From positions 1,178,001-1,242,000 of the forward strand of contig CP170191.1 of assembly GCA_042434945.1 (NCBI GenBank): DNA of 64,000 bases, written 5' to 3'. The notes beneath the pieces were generated by a model. The model searched no databases and was not told the DNA's origin. It worked only from the letters and a program-made list of their open reading frames with translations. The position numbers and the translations under genes are program-made. This document shows, one piece after another, positions 39,839 through 50,057 of the stretch; position 1 is the stretch's first letter, and every line of letters starts with the position of its first letter. This DNA is from Escherichia hormaechei_A (GTDB lineage Bacteria > Pseudomonadota > Gammaproteobacteria > Enterobacterales > Enterobacteriaceae).

Positions 39839-40936
39839 GTGATTAAATTTCTCTCTGCATTAATTCTTCTACTGGTCACGACGGCGGCTCAGGCTGAGCG
39901 TATTCGCGATCTCACCAGTGTTCAGGGGGTAAGGCAAAACTCACTGATTGGCTATGGTCTGGTGGTGGGGCTGGATGGCACCGGTGACCAGACAACCCAG
40001 ACGCCGTTTACCACACAAACGCTTAATAACATGCTCTCACAGCTGGGAATTACCGTTCCGACGGGCACCAATATGCAGCTAAAAAACGTCGCTGCGGTAA
40101 TGGTGACAGCGTCACTTCCTCCGTTTGGACGTCAGGGGCAAACCATCGATGTGGTGGTTTCTTCCATGGGAAATGCCAAAAGCTTGCGTGGAGGTACGTT
40201 GTTGATGACACCGCTTAAGGGCGTTGACAGTCAGGTGTATGCGCTGGCGCAGGGCAATATTCTGGTTGGCGGCGCAGGAGCCTCCGCTGGCGGTAGCAGT
40301 GTTCAGGTTAACCAACTGAACGGTGGACGGATCACCAATGGTGCGGTTATTGAACGTGAATTGCCCAGCCAGTTTGGCGTCGGGAATACCCTTAATTTGC
40401 AACTTAACGACGAAGATTTCAGCATGGCGCAGCAAATCGCTGACACCATCAACCGCGTGCGTGGATATGGCAGCGCCACCGCGTTAGATGCGCGGACTAT
40501 TCAGGTGCGCGTACCGAGTGGCAACAGTTCCCAGGTCCGCTTCCTTGCCGATATTCAGAATATGCAGGTTAATGTCACCCCGCAGGACGCTAAAGTAGTG
40601 ATTAACTCGCGCACCGGTTCGGTGGTGATGAATCGCGAAGTGACCCTCGACAGCTGCGCGGTAGCGCAGGGGAATCTCTCAGTAACAGTTAATCGTCAGG
40701 CCAATGTCAGCCAGCCAGATACACCGTTTGGTGGTGGACAGACTGTGGTTACTCCACAAACGCAGATCGATTTACGCCAGAGCGGCGGTTCGCTGCAAAG
40801 CGTACGTTCCAGCGCCAGCCTCAATAACGTGGTGCGCGCGCTCAATGCGCTGGGCGCTACGCCGATGGATCTGATGTCCATACTGCAATCAATGCAAAGT
40901 GCGGGATGTCTGCGGGCAAAACTGGAAATCATCTGA
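39839..40936 (+). CDS. flgI: Flagellar P-ring protein FlgI
   Basis: 365 residues from GTG 39839; a second GTG at 39836 would add one residue. Signal peptide ends AAQA-ERIRD. Motifs [16 protein letters not shown] and [28 protein letters not shown] are conserved in P-ring proteins; the C-terminus ends LEII. FlgI makes the periplasmic P-ring with FlgA's help. It looks identical to E. coli and intact. The stop overlaps the flgJ start (TGATG). Confidence 0.96.
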
Positions 40937-41879
40937 TGATCAGCGACAGCAAACTACTGGCAAGTGCGGCCTGGGATGCGCAATCACTCAACGAACTAAA
41001 GGCGAAAGCGGGCGAAGATCCGGCGGCAAATATCCGTCCGGTGGCCCGTCAGGTGGAAGGGATGTTCGTGCAGATGATGTTGAAAAGCATGCGCGACGCT
41101 TTACCAAAAGATGGCCTATTCAGCAGCGAGCACACTCGCCTGTATACCAGTATGTATGACCAGCAGATTGCCCAACAGATGACGGCGGGCAAAGGTCTGG
41201 GGCTTGCAGAGATGATGGTTAAACAGATGACGCCAGAACAACCATTGCCAGAGGAGTCCACGCCAGCAGCACCGATGAAATTCCCGCTCGAAACTGTGGT
41301 GCGTTATCAAAATCAGGCGCTTTCGCAGCTGGTGCAAAAGGCCGTGCCACGTAACTACGATGATTCGCTGCGGGTGACAGTAAAGCATTCCTCCGCGCAA
41401 CTCTCGCTGCCCGCCCAACTGGCAAGCCAGCAAAGCGGTGTGCCACATCATTTGATCCTCGCTCAGGCTGGCACTGGAATCTGGTTGGGGGCAACGGCAA
41501 ATCCGCCCGCGAAAACGGCGAGCCGAGCTATAACCTGTTTGGTGTCAAAGCCTCTGGCAACTGGAAAGGGCCAGTTACTGAAATCACCACGACTGAATAT
41601 GAAAACGGCGAAGCGAAGAAAGTAAAAGCGAAGTTTCGCGTCTACAGCTCGTATCTGGAAGCCTTGTCGGATTATGTCGGGCTGCTGAGCCGGAATCCGC
41701 GCTACACCGCCGTGACCCAGGCCGCCACGCCAGAGCAGGGCGCTCAGGCATTGCAGAATGCTGGCTACGCGACCGATCCAAACTATGCGCGCAAGCTGAC
41801 CAGCATGATCCAGCAGCTGAAATCCATGTCTGAGAAGGTCAGCAAAGCGTATAGCACAGATCTCGAAAATCTGTTCTGA
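40936..41879 (+). pseudogene. flgJ: flgJ, rod-cap/peptidoglycan hydrolase, multiply frameshifted
   Basis: FlgJ has a rod-scaffold N-terminal half and a C-terminal glucosaminidase that opens the wall for the rod. The N-terminal half is intact (ARQVEGMFVQMMLKSMRDALPKDGLFSSEHTRLY in pieces). A lost C near 41369 and an added C near 41394 garble eight residues (RVTVKHSS). Added bases near 41470 and 41507 then shift the frame before the catalytic segment. The end (NPRYTAVTQAATPEQGAQALQNAGYATDP) is back in frame with Enterobacter-like residues. Net +2 matches 944 versus 942 nt. Confidence 0.88.
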
Positions 41880-41885
41880 AAGTTC

Positions 41886-41912
41886 TCAAGTCCCGGTGGA
41901 GGTTGCCGATAA
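41886..41912 (+). promoter_or_regulatory. Sigma-28 promoter of flgKL
   Basis: TCAAGTCC, 11 bp, GCCGATAA: perfect -10 and a recognisable -35 for FliA, 43 bp before the flgK start. It puts flgKL in class 3 as well as in read-through from flgB. Confidence 0.8.
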
Positions 41913-41954
41913 CCTTCATCAGGACTCGTGTCTGAACGTATAAAAGGAACCCCC

Positions 41955-43595
41955 ATGTCCAGTTTGATTAACAGCGCCATGAGTGGCCTCAGTGCTGCGC
42001 AGTCGGCACTCAATACCGTCAGTAATAATATTTCAAGCTACAACGTGGCAGGTTATACCCGCCAGACCACCATTCTGGGGGCATCAAACAGCACCCTGAC
42101 CGGCGGTGGCTGGGTGGGTAACGGGGTCTATGTCTCCGGTGTTCAGCGTGAATATGATGCGTTTATCACCAACCAGCTGCGCGCGGCGCAGAACCAGAGC
42201 AGTGGGCTGACCACGCGCTACCAGCAGATGTCAAAAATTGACGACGTGCTTTCTGATACCACGAACTCGCTTTCTGCCAACCTCCAGGATTTCTTTAAAA
42301 GCCTGCAAACGCTGGTGAGTAACGCAGAAGATCCGGCTGCTCGCCAGACGGTACTCGGGAAGGCGGATGGTCTGGTAAACCAGTTTAAAACCAACGATCA
42401 ATATCTCCGCGATCAGGATGCGCAGGTCAATACGGCGATTTCTACCAGCGTCGATCAGATCAATAACTACGCGAAACAGATTGCCAATCTTAACGATCAG
42501 ATCTCCCGGCTGACTGGCGTCGGTGCGGGCGCATCCCCGAATGAACTGCTCGATCAGCGCGATCAGCTGGTGAGTGAACTGAACAAGATTGTCGGTGTGG
42601 ACGTCACCGTACAGGACAGCGGCACCTACAACATCTCTATCGCCAACGGTTACACCCTGGTACAGGGCAGCAACGCCAGCCAGCTGGCGGCGGTGAAATC
42701 CAGTGCGGACCCAGCGCGTACAACAATTGCGTATGTGGATACCGCAGCGGGCAACGTGGAGATCTCAGAAAAACAGATCACCACGGGGTCGCTTGGGGGG
42801 CTGTTAACGTTCCGTTCTCAGGATCTGGATCAGGCGCGAAACACCCTTAACCAGATGGCGCTGGCGTTTGCGGATGCCATGAATACCCAGCACCAGGCTG
42901 GCTTTGATGCCAACGGGGATGCAGGCGGCAAGCTGTTTGATTTTGGCTCTCCGGCAGTGCTGAGTAACGGTAAAAACACCGGAAGCGCGTCCGTTACGGC
43001 CACGATGACGGACAGTACAAAGGTTCAGGCGACAAACTATAAAGTTGAGTACAACGGTACTGACTGGACAATCACGCGTCTGTCGGACAATACCAGCTTC
43101 ACGGCCAAGCCTGACGCCAGCGGTAATCTGTCGTTTGATGGTCTCAACGTTAAGATTAGCGGCTCAGCCGATAATAAAGACAGTTTCATCGTCAAACCGG
43201 TGAATGACGTCATTGTGAATATGGACGTAGCGATCAGCGACGAATCCAAACTGGCGATGGCCTCCGCGAAAGGAAGCGGCGAAAGCGACAATACCAATGG
43301 CCAGAAGCTGCTGGATTTACAGAGCGCCAAATTGGTGGGAGGGAACAAAACCTTTAATGATGCTTATGCCGCGCTGGTCAGTACGGTGGGCAGCACCACG
43401 GCGTCGCTGAAAACCAGCAGCGAAACCAAAGTTAACGTGGTGACGCAGCTGACCAAACAACAGCAGTCAATCTCCGGGGTTAACCTGGATGAAGAGTATG
43501 GCAACCTGCAACGCTATCAGCAGTACTATCTGGCGAATGCGCAGGTGCTGCAAACGGCGAGCACGCTGTTTGATGCATTGATCAATATCCGCTAA
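41955..43595 (+). CDS. flgK: Flagellar hook-filament junction protein FlgK
   Basis: 546 residues, the usual length. N-terminal MSSLINSAMSGLSAAQSALNTVSNNISSYNVAGYTRQ and C-terminal GVNLDEEYGNLQRYQQYYLANAQVLQTASTLFDALINIR are the coiled-coil ends shared by hook-associated proteins. The middle is the exposed domain. ATG 41955 is chosen because AAAGGA lies upstream; the longer frame starts in the leader. Client of FlgN. Enterobacter-like sequence, intact. Confidence 0.95.
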   Translation: MSSLINSAMSGLSAAQSALNTVSNNISSYNVAGYTRQTTILGASNSTLTGGGWVGNGVYVSGVQREYDAFITNQLRAAQNQSSGLTTRYQQMSKIDDVLSDTTNSLSANLQDFFKSLQTLVSNAEDPAARQTVLGKADGLVNQFKTNDQYLRDQDAQVNTAISTSVDQINNYAKQIANLNDQISRLTGVGAGASPNELLDQRDQLVSELNKIVGVDVTVQDSGTYNISIANGYTLVQGSNASQLAAVKSSADPARTTIAYVDTAAGNVEISEKQITTGSLGGLLTFRSQDLDQARNTLNQMALAFADAMNTQHQAGFDANGDAGGKLFDFGSPAVLSNGKNTGSASVTATMTDSTKVQATNYKVEYNGTDWTITRLSDNTSFTAKPDASGNLSFDGLNVKISGSADNKDSFIVKPVNDVIVNMDVAISDESKLAMASAKGSGESDNTNGQKLLDLQSAKLVGGNKTFNDAYAALVSTVGSTTASLKTSSETKVNVVTQLTKQQQSISGVNLDEEYGNLQRYQQYYLANAQVLQTASTLFDALINIR

Positions 43596-43611
43596 GGCTG
43601 AGGCATAAAAA

Positions 43612-44565
43612 ATGCGTATTAGTACTCAAATGATGTATGAGCAAAGCATGCGCGGCGTGACGAACTCCCAAAGTCTCTGGCTCAGCTACGGCGAGCAGAT
43701 GTCTACGGGGAAGCGTATCAACCGTCCGTCTGACGATCCGATTGCCGCCTCGCAGGCCGTTGTGCTCTCTCAGGCCCAAACGCAAAACAGCCAGTATGCG
43801 CTGGCACGTTCTTTCGCTACGACGAAAGTCTCGCTGGAAGAGAACGTGTTATCGCAAGTGACAACCGCCATCCAGGCTGCTCAGGAAAAGATTGTCAATG
43901 CGGGCAACGGTACGTTAAGTGACGATGACCGCGCTTCGCTGGCCACAAACCTGCAAGGTATTCGCGATCAGCTCATGAACCTGGCTAACAGCACGGACGG
44001 TAACGGTCGCTATATTTTTTCCGGTTACAAGACCGAAGCGGCGGCTTTCGACCAGACTACGGGTGATTATAAGGGCGGCGGAACGCCAATCAGCCAGCAG
44101 GTTGACTCCGCGCGCACGATGCAAATTAGCCATACGGGCACTGAAGTTTTCGATAGCTTCACCAGCAATGCCAAGCCAGAGCCAGATGGTAGTGCGCCGG
44201 AAACGAATTTGTTCAAGATCCTCGACTCCGCAATTGAAGCGCTGAATACGCCGATTGGGGAGGACGAAACGAAAGCCGAGGCGTTTACGGCGGCTATTGA
44301 TAAAGCCAACCGTGGCCTGAGCAACTCCCTCAACAACGTGCTGACCGTGCGCGCCGACCTCGGCATCAAGCTGGATGAGCTGGGCAAGCTGGACGCTCTG
44401 GGTGAAGACCGCGCGCTGGGTCAGACGCAGCAGATGAGTAACCTGGTTGACGTGGACTGGAACTCGGTGATTTCGTCCTACACCATGCAGCAGGCGGCGT
44501 TGCAGGCCTCGTATAAAGCCTTTAGCGATATGCAGGGTATGTCTTTGTTCCAGATGAACAAATAA
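43612..44565 (+). CDS. flgL: Flagellar hook-filament junction protein FlgL
   Basis: 317 residues. N-terminus MRISTQMMYEQSMRGVTNSQSLWLSYGEQMSTGKRINRPSDDPIAASQAV is the flagellin-like D0/D1 helix; the C-terminal helix ends SYKAFSDMQGMSLFQMNK. FlgL sits between FlgK and the flagellin filament and is exported with FlgN. It starts 16 bp after flgK and ends at a strong terminator. In E. coli a small RNA (FlgO) derives from this 3' end; I cannot tell whether it exists here. Confidence 0.95.
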   Translation: MRISTQMMYEQSMRGVTNSQSLWLSYGEQMSTGKRINRPSDDPIAASQAVVLSQAQTQNSQYALARSFATTKVSLEENVLSQVTTAIQAAQEKIVNAGNGTLSDDDRASLATNLQGIRDQLMNLANSTDGNGRYIFSGYKTEAAAFDQTTGDYKGGGTPISQQVDSARTMQISHTGTEVFDSFTSNAKPEPDGSAPETNLFKILDSAIEALNTPIGEDETKAEAFTAAIDKANRGLSNSLNNVLTVRADLGIKLDELGKLDALGEDRALGQTQQMSNLVDVDWNSVISSYTMQQAALQASYKAFSDMQGMSLFQMNK

Positions 44566-44610
44566 GACTCTGACCTGTTTGACATGTCTTGAAACTGGGC
44601 ATGTTTTGAC

Positions 44611-44642
44611 TGCCCAACCCGTCCGGGTTGGGCATTTTTTTT
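44611..44642 (+). terminator. flgKL terminator
   Basis: TGCCCAACCCG, loop, CGGGTTGGGCA followed by a run of eight T that abuts the stop of the convergent transporter gene. Confidence 0.85.
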
Positions 44643-45852
44643 ACACACTTTCTGCCTGTGCGGACAGCACCCGGGCGCTTTCAATCACTCTGATAGCCAG
44701 CGCAATGGCACCACACAGGGTTGCCAGAGCCACCACGCCAGACCAGCCTGCCAGCGTATAGATATTGCTGCCTAATGCCGAACCCAGCGCCATTCCGATG
44801 AAAATAACGGTAAACAGCAGGGCGTTCAGGCGTCCGCGGGCCTGCGGCTCAAGGCTGTAGACCAGGTTCTGGTGGGCCACGAGGCTGGACTGCAAGCCGA
44901 GATCGAAACCGACCGCGGAGAGGGCAATCAGGATCAACTGACCGTGTACACCCAGTGCCGGCATCATGAACATCAGGGCAAACGAGAGGGTCACCAGCGC
45001 GGCACCCAGCTGGGTCACTTTACCTGCGCCCAGCTTATCGGCAAGACCCCCTGCCAGCGGTGCGGCCAGCGCGCCAGCGGCTCCGGCAATACCAAATCCA
45101 CCCGCTACGGCACTGCCAAGGTGATACCGTTCCAGCAGCATGACCGCCAGCGTTGACCAGAATGCGCTAAAGGCAATCGACAGAAAACCCTGAGCCAGCG
45201 CCGCGCGACGCAGTGCCGGGTAACGACGCCACAGGTGCTCCATGGAACGCATCAGCGCCGGGTAGCTCAGCGTGGAGTGAACGGCGAAGCGGGGAAGCAC
45301 GGCCCACATCACCACGCCAATAAAGGCAATACTTGCGGCGGCCAGCTGATACATCACCCGCCAGCCAAAGGCCTCACCCACCACGCCGCTCACGGTTCTG
45401 GAGAGCAAAATCCCCAGCAGCAGGCCGGTCATCACCGTGCCGACCGTTTTTCCCTGTTTACCTTCCGGCGCGAGGATCGCTGCGGCCGGGACAATATCCT
45501 GCGCCATGGTGGCGGCCATGCCAATCAGCAGGCTGGTGAGCAGCAGGGAGTGCAGTTGTCCGGTCAGGCTACAACCCAGCAGGAACAGCGCCAGAGCCGC
45601 ACTTTTTATCAGGATCAGCGTTCTGCGGTCATGACGATCGCCGAGCGGGAGCAGAAACAGGATGCCCAGGGCATAACCCGCCTGGGTGAGCGTCGGGACC
45701 ATGCCCATGCCTTCGATGCTCAGATGCAGGTCTGAGCCCATCAGCGGCAGCAGAGGCTGGGCATAATAGATGGATGCCACGCTAAAGCCCGCACCGAGCG
45801 CCAGCATTAAGATTACCCAGCGGCTTACGGCCCGGGTGGTGGTTGTGTTCAT
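44641..45852 (-). CDS. MFS transporter, inserted between flgL and rne
   Basis: 403 residues with twelve hydrophobic helices of the major facilitator superfamily. The first loop has GDRHDRRTLILIKSAAL near 72 (motif A type), a proton-antiport-like stretch is GLLLGILLSRTVSGVVGE near 143, and the central loop ends near PALMRSMEHLWRRYPALRR. It resembles the YgaY/arabinose-efflux group of drug-type exporters; the substrate cannot be told. E. coli has no gene here. It is divergent from a LysR regulator, a common pair for an inducible exporter. Confidence 0.88.
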   Translation of the reverse strand: MNTTTTRAVSRWVILMLALGAGFSVASIYYAQPLLPLMGSDLHLSIEGMGMVPTLTQAGYALGILFLLPLGDRHDRRTLILIKSAALALFLLGCSLTGQLHSLLLTSLLIGMAATMAQDIVPAAAILAPEGKQGKTVGTVMTGLLLGILLSRTVSGVVGEAFGWRVMYQLAAASIAFIGVVMWAVLPRFAVHSTLSYPALMRSMEHLWRRYPALRRAALAQGFLSIAFSAFWSTLAVMLLERYHLGSAVAGGFGIAGAAGALAAPLAGGLADKLGAGKVTQLGAALVTLSFALMFMMPALGVHGQLILIALSAVGFDLGLQSSLVAHQNLVYSLEPQARGRLNALLFTVIFIGMALGSALGSNIYTLAGWSGVVALATLCGAIALAIRVIESARVLSAQAESV

Positions 45853-45946
45853 AAGATGTTCCTCATTCGTCGTGTGCGGCTATTTTTTATCAGTACGCCT
45901 TGCGACGGTAGCGGGCGCGGTGGTAAAACGCTTATACGTGTGGCGT

Positions 45947-46900
45947 ATGGGTAAAAATGGTATGAAAAGGTCTGAGCGTATAGATCGGGTAGAACTGATG
46001 CGAACGTTTGTTCGCATTGTGGAGGCGGGGTCTCTTTCTGCGGCGGCACGTCAGCTGGCAACAACCCAGGCCACGGTGAGCCGACGGTTGCAGTCGCTTG
46101 AGACCATGCTGGGAGTACGCCTGATGCTGCGCACAACCCATACGACCCGGCTGACCGATGACGGCGAACGCTGCTATCAGCATGCCCGACGGGTGATTGA
46201 CAGCTGGCTGGCGCTGGAAGACGAGGTAGGGCAGACGGAAGATGAACCGGTTGGGGTGCTGAGGGTGCGCGCCCCGCACGCGTTTGGCCAGGATCAGCTT
46301 CTGAAACCGTTAACCGAATTTTTACAGCGCTATCCCCAGCTTTCTGTTGAGTGGATGCTCAACGATCGCTCGGTTGATTTCCTCGGCGACAACCTTGACT
46401 GTGCTATTCGGGTGGGTGTGGAAGTCGATCCGGCAACCGTGTCCGTGCTGCTGGCTGAAGTGCCGCGCTCGGTGGTGGCTTCACCGGAATTACTGGCCCG
46501 TTATCCCGCCGTTAAAACGCCGGAAGATTTGCAACCGCTTCCCTGGATTGCCATCAGCTCTTTTTATCAACGCCATGTGGAGCTTTTCCACGATGCATCA
46601 TCTGCCCCGGCGCGGGTTACCATTACGCCACGGCTGAGTACCGACAGCCTGTATGTGGCGCGCAATACGGCACTCACCGGGCTGGGCGTGGCGGTGGTAT
46701 CCAGCTGGACAGTACAGGATGATATTCAGGAAGGACGACTGGTGCATCTACTGCCAGAGTGGCAGCCGGCAGCGTTACCGGTACATCTGGTTTACCCCTG
46801 GTCTCGTTATTATCCGGCGCGCTTGCGGCGTTTTCTGGAGCTGATGCGGAAGATAATGCCGGAGGTCACCGGAATGAGAAAGCCCCTGCAACAGCCATAA
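45947..46900 (+). CDS. LysR-family regulator next to the MFS exporter
   Basis: 317 residues from ATG 45947; ATG 45962 (MKRSERIDRVELM) is an equally good candidate, as neither has a strong ribosome site. The winged helix-turn-helix is LMRTFVRIVEAGSLSAAARQLATTQATVSRRLQSLETMLGVRLMLRTTHTTRL in pieces, followed by an effector-binding domain. It belongs to the group with a short, proteobacterial PBP2 domain (similar to AaeR/DhcR types). It probably controls the divergent transporter. It converges on rne across a terminator. Confidence 0.88.
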   Translation: MGKNGMKRSERIDRVELMRTFVRIVEAGSLSAAARQLATTQATVSRRLQSLETMLGVRLMLRTTHTTRLTDDGERCYQHARRVIDSWLALEDEVGQTEDEPVGVLRVRAPHAFGQDQLLKPLTEFLQRYPQLSVEWMLNDRSVDFLGDNLDCAIRVGVEVDPATVSVLLAEVPRSVVASPELLARYPAVKTPEDLQPLPWIAISSFYQRHVELFHDASSAPARVTITPRLSTDSLYVARNTALTGLGVAVVSSWTVQDDIQEGRLVHLLPEWQPAALPVHLVYPWSRYYPARLRRFLELMRKIMPEVTGMRKPLQQP

Positions 46901-46925
46901 AAAAGCCGACCCGAAGGTCGGCTTT
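46901..46925. terminator. Bidirectional terminator between the LysR gene and rne
   Basis: AAAAGCCGACC, loop CGAA, GGTCGGCTTT between convergent genes, with A and T runs on either side. Confidence 0.8.
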
Positions 46926-46940
46926 CAGTCTTAGCGTGCG

Positions 46941-49900
46941 TTATTCAACAGGCTGAGGACGGGTCGCTGGCGCAGTAGCCATGTGCGTTGCACTGTGACC
47001 ACCGGCAGCACCTTTGCCTTCGAAGTTGAATGCCGGACGAACCCAGTCGCTATGGCGTGGCGCTTCAGGTACATACTCAGGTGCCGGGGCGCGAGTCATC
47101 GGCGCGGTAGCAACGTGAGCAGGCGCTGGAGCGGCAACGACCACAACCGGCTCGGATTTCACTTCAGCCTCTTTGTCCTCTTCGACAACAGGCTCAACCT
47201 GAATCTCGACGTCCTGAACAACCTCTTCCGTCACCGTTTCGACGGCAACGTCTGCGGGCTCTTCTGCTGCGGAGACTGGTTCAGCTTCCTCCGCGACTTC
47301 TTCAGCCACCACGGTATCTTCTTCGGCAATGATCTGCGGGGCGGCATCAACCGGCGCAGCAATCACTTCAGGATGGGTCGTTTCCACTTCCACAGCCTGC
47401 GGTGCCGCCGTGTCAACAACCTGCGGTTCAACCACGGTTGCCGCTTCAGTCACGACGTCTTCCACCGCTGCTACCGGTGCAATCACCTCTTCGGTCACAG
47501 CCTGTTCTTCAACAGCCTGCTCCGGGCGAGCAACCGGATAACGGATCCAGACTTTACCGGATGCCATCTCAGGTGACGCGCACGCCACGGTCAGCGGCAT
47601 TGGCGACTGAGTCGGGTAACGCTCGTCACGGTAGCGACGACGACGCTGGCCGCTCACGCGCAGGTGACGCGGAGAACGACGGGAGCGACGCGGCATACCT
47701 GCGTTGTCACGGTTTTCGCTGCTTTCGTCCTGCTCAACCTGATTTTCCACTACGGCTGGCAGGTCAACTTTCGCGACCTGGGTACCCGTTGTGCTTTCTG
47801 CTGCTTCAACCGCGATAACGTCGTTTTCTTCCGTCTGAACAGCACCCACACGTACTTTCTGGGTCAGCTGACGCTGCTTACGACGCGGCATAACCTGAGT
47901 ACGCTCTTCCTGCTCCGTGTCCTGCTGTTCAACAGGCGCTTCGCGGTTCAGGTTTTTGACTTCCTGCTGGGCCTGGCGTTTCTCGTCGTTACGACGACGG
48001 TTACGCTCGCGGCGAGGTTGCTGCTCGTCACGCTGTTTGCTCTTCTCGGACTCATCGCCCGCCTGCTGGCGAATCTCACGATCTTCAACGTTCTGCTGTT
48101 GCTTCTCGCGACGGTTGCGACGGTTGTCCTCGCGTTGTTCACGACCTTCGTTGTTCTCGGAACGATTATCACGGCGCTCGTTACGATCGCTACGGTCGTT
48201 GCGGTCATTACGATCGCGACGATTGTTCTGACGCTTACGACGGTCCTGCTGACGCTCTGGTTTCGCTTCTTTTGGCGCTTCTTTCGGCTGCTCAGGCTGA
48301 ACTTCTTCGCCAGCAAACATTTTTTTCAACGCGCCGAAGATGCGGCTCAGGAGACCCGGCTGCTCAGGCTGCGCTTTTGGCGCGGCAGGGGCCGCCTTTT
48401 GCACGACAGGTTTTGCCGCTGGTTTTTCCAGCGTCGCTTCCGGCGGGGCTTCCGGCATGATGAAGGTTGCTAATGCAGGCTGCTCAGGCAGTTTACGCTC
48501 GGCAGGCTCTTCTTCAGACGGCAGCGCCATCGCTTCTTCATGCAGCTTCGGCAGCATGTAGCTTAAGGTTGGGGTTTCTTCCCCTTTACGCACGCGCAGC
48601 ACGTGGTAGTGCGGGGTTTCCATCTGATCGTTTGGCACAATTACACAGCGCACACCGTCCTGACGAGTTTCAATGGCATTTACCGCAGAACGTTTTTCAT
48701 TCAGCAGGTAAGAAGCGATTGGCACAGGAACAATGGCGTGAACTTCCTGGGTGTTCTCTTTCAGCGCTTCTTCTTCGATCAGACGCAGAATAGAGAGCGA
48801 CAGCGATTCGTTGTCACGCACGGTGCCAGTACCAGAACAACGCGGACAAACGTGATGACTGGATTCACCCAGTGATGGGCTCAGGCGCTGACGGGACATT
48901 TCCAGCAGGCCAAAGCGAGAAATATGGCTGATTTGAATACGCGCACGGTCCTGACGCACCGCTTCACGCAGACGGTTTTCTACCGCACGCTGGTGGCGTA
49001 CTGGCGTCATGTCGATGAAGTCGATAACAATCAGGCCGCCGAGGTCACGCAGGCGCAGCTGACGAGCAATCTCATCGGCAGCTTCGAGGTTAGTGTTAAA
49101 CGCGGTTTCTTCGATATCGCCGCCGCGGGTCGCGCGTGCGGAGTTGATGTCGATGGCCGTTAACGCTTCGGTGCTGTCGATAACAATGGAACCACCAGAC
49201 GGCAGACGAACTTCACGCTGGAAGGCGGACTCGATCTGTGACTCGATCTGGTAGTGGCTGAACAGCGGGATCTCGCCGGTGTACAGTTTGATTTTGCTGC
49301 TGAAATCCGGGCGACCTAATGCAGCGATATGCTGACGTGCCAGTTCGAGCACTTTCGGGTTATCGATAAGGATTTCGCCGATGTCCTGACGTAAGTAATC
49401 GCGGAATGCGCGAACGATTACGTTGCTCTCCTGATGAATCAGGAACGGGGCCGGGCGGCTTTCAGCGGCTTTTTTGATGGCTTCCCAGTGTTTCAGACGG
49501 AAGCTTAAATCCCATTGCAGCGCCTCAGCAGATTTGCCGACGCCAGCGGTGCGCACGATAAGCCCCATGCCTTCCGGCAGTTCAAGGCTTGCCAGTGCTT
49601 CTTTTAATTCGGTACGGTCGTCGCCTTCGATACGGCGAGAAATGCCACCCGCGCGCGGGTTGTTCGGCATCAGAACCAGATAGCTACCCGCCAGACTGAT
49701 AAAGGTGGTTAATGCCGCGCCTTTGTTGCCGCGCTCTTCTTTATCGATCTGAACAATGACTTCCTGACCTTCACGCAACACATCTTTAATGTTGGGACGA
49801 CCATGAGCACTGTAGTTAGCAGGGAAATATTCGCGGGCAATTTCTTTTAGTGGGAGGAAACCGTGACGTTCAGCGCCGTAATCAACAAAAGCAGCTTCCA

Positions 49901-50057
49901 GACTCGGTTCAATGCGGGTGATTTTACCTTTGTAGATGTTTGCCTTTTTCTGCTCGTGCCCTGGACTTTCGATATCCAGGTCATACAGACGCTGCCCATC
50001 TACAAGGGCAACGCGCAACTCTTCCTGCTGAGTTGCGTTGATTAACATTCTTTTCAT
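46941..50057 (-). CDS. rne: Ribonuclease E
   Basis: 1038 residues, slightly shorter than E. coli (1061). S1 domain near 35-125; 5' sensor and RNase H-like parts; DNase I-like domain with catalytic Asp303 (IVIDSTEALTAIDINS) and Asp346 (LIVIDFIDM); zinc link CPRCSGTG near 404-407. Then the amphipathic membrane anchor GLLSRIFGALKKMFAGEE, a long Arg/Asn/Asp-rich RNA-binding stretch, and an acidic, Val/Glu-rich scaffold ending in the PNPase-binding tail. RNase E starts most mRNA decay and processes tRNA and rRNA. Its long leader allows autoregulation. Intact. Confidence 0.97.
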   Translation of the reverse strand: MKRMLINATQQEELRVALVDGQRLYDLDIESPGHEQKKANIYKGKITRIEPSLEAAFVDYGAERHGFLPLKEIAREYFPANYSAHGRPNIKDVLREGQEVIVQIDKEERGNKGAALTTFISLAGSYLVLMPNNPRAGGISRRIEGDDRTELKEALASLELPEGMGLIVRTAGVGKSAEALQWDLSFRLKHWEAIKKAAESRPAPFLIHQESNVIVRAFRDYLRQDIGEILIDNPKVLELARQHIAALGRPDFSSKIKLYTGEIPLFSHYQIESQIESAFQREVRLPSGGSIVIDSTEALTAIDINSARATRGGDIEETAFNTNLEAADEIARQLRLRDLGGLIVIDFIDMTPVRHQRAVENRLREAVRQDRARIQISHISRFGLLEMSRQRLSPSLGESSHHVCPRCSGTGTVRDNESLSLSILRLIEEEALKENTQEVHAIVPVPIASYLLNEKRSAVNAIETRQDGVRCVIVPNDQMETPHYHVLRVRKGEETPTLSYMLPKLHEEAMALPSEEEPAERKLPEQPALATFIMPEAPPEATLEKPAAKPVVQKAAPAAPKAQPEQPGLLSRIFGALKKMFAGEEVQPEQPKEAPKEAKPERQQDRRKRQNNRRDRNDRNDRSDRNERRDNRSENNEGREQREDNRRNRREKQQQNVEDREIRQQAGDESEKSKQRDEQQPRRERNRRRNDEKRQAQQEVKNLNREAPVEQQDTEQEERTQVMPRRKQRQLTQKVRVGAVQTEENDVIAVEAAESTTGTQVAKVDLPAVVENQVEQDESSENRDNAGMPRRSRRSPRHLRVSGQRRRRYRDERYPTQSPMPLTVACASPEMASGKVWIRYPVARPEQAVEEQAVTEEVIAPVAAVEDVVTEAATVVEPQVVDTAAPQAVEVETTHPEVIAAPVDAAPQIIAEEDTVVAEEVAEEAEPVSAAEEPADVAVETVTEEVVQDVEIQVEPVVEEDKEAEVKSEPVVVVAAPAPAHVATAPMTRAPAPEYVPEAPRHSDWVRPAFNFEGKGAAGGHSATHMATAPATRPQPVE

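Noticed and set aside
47329..48473. Long plus-strand frames opposite the rne C-terminal region
   Set aside because: They are mirror frames of the low-complexity Arg/Glu/Val-rich RNase E tail, with no ribosome sites or family features.
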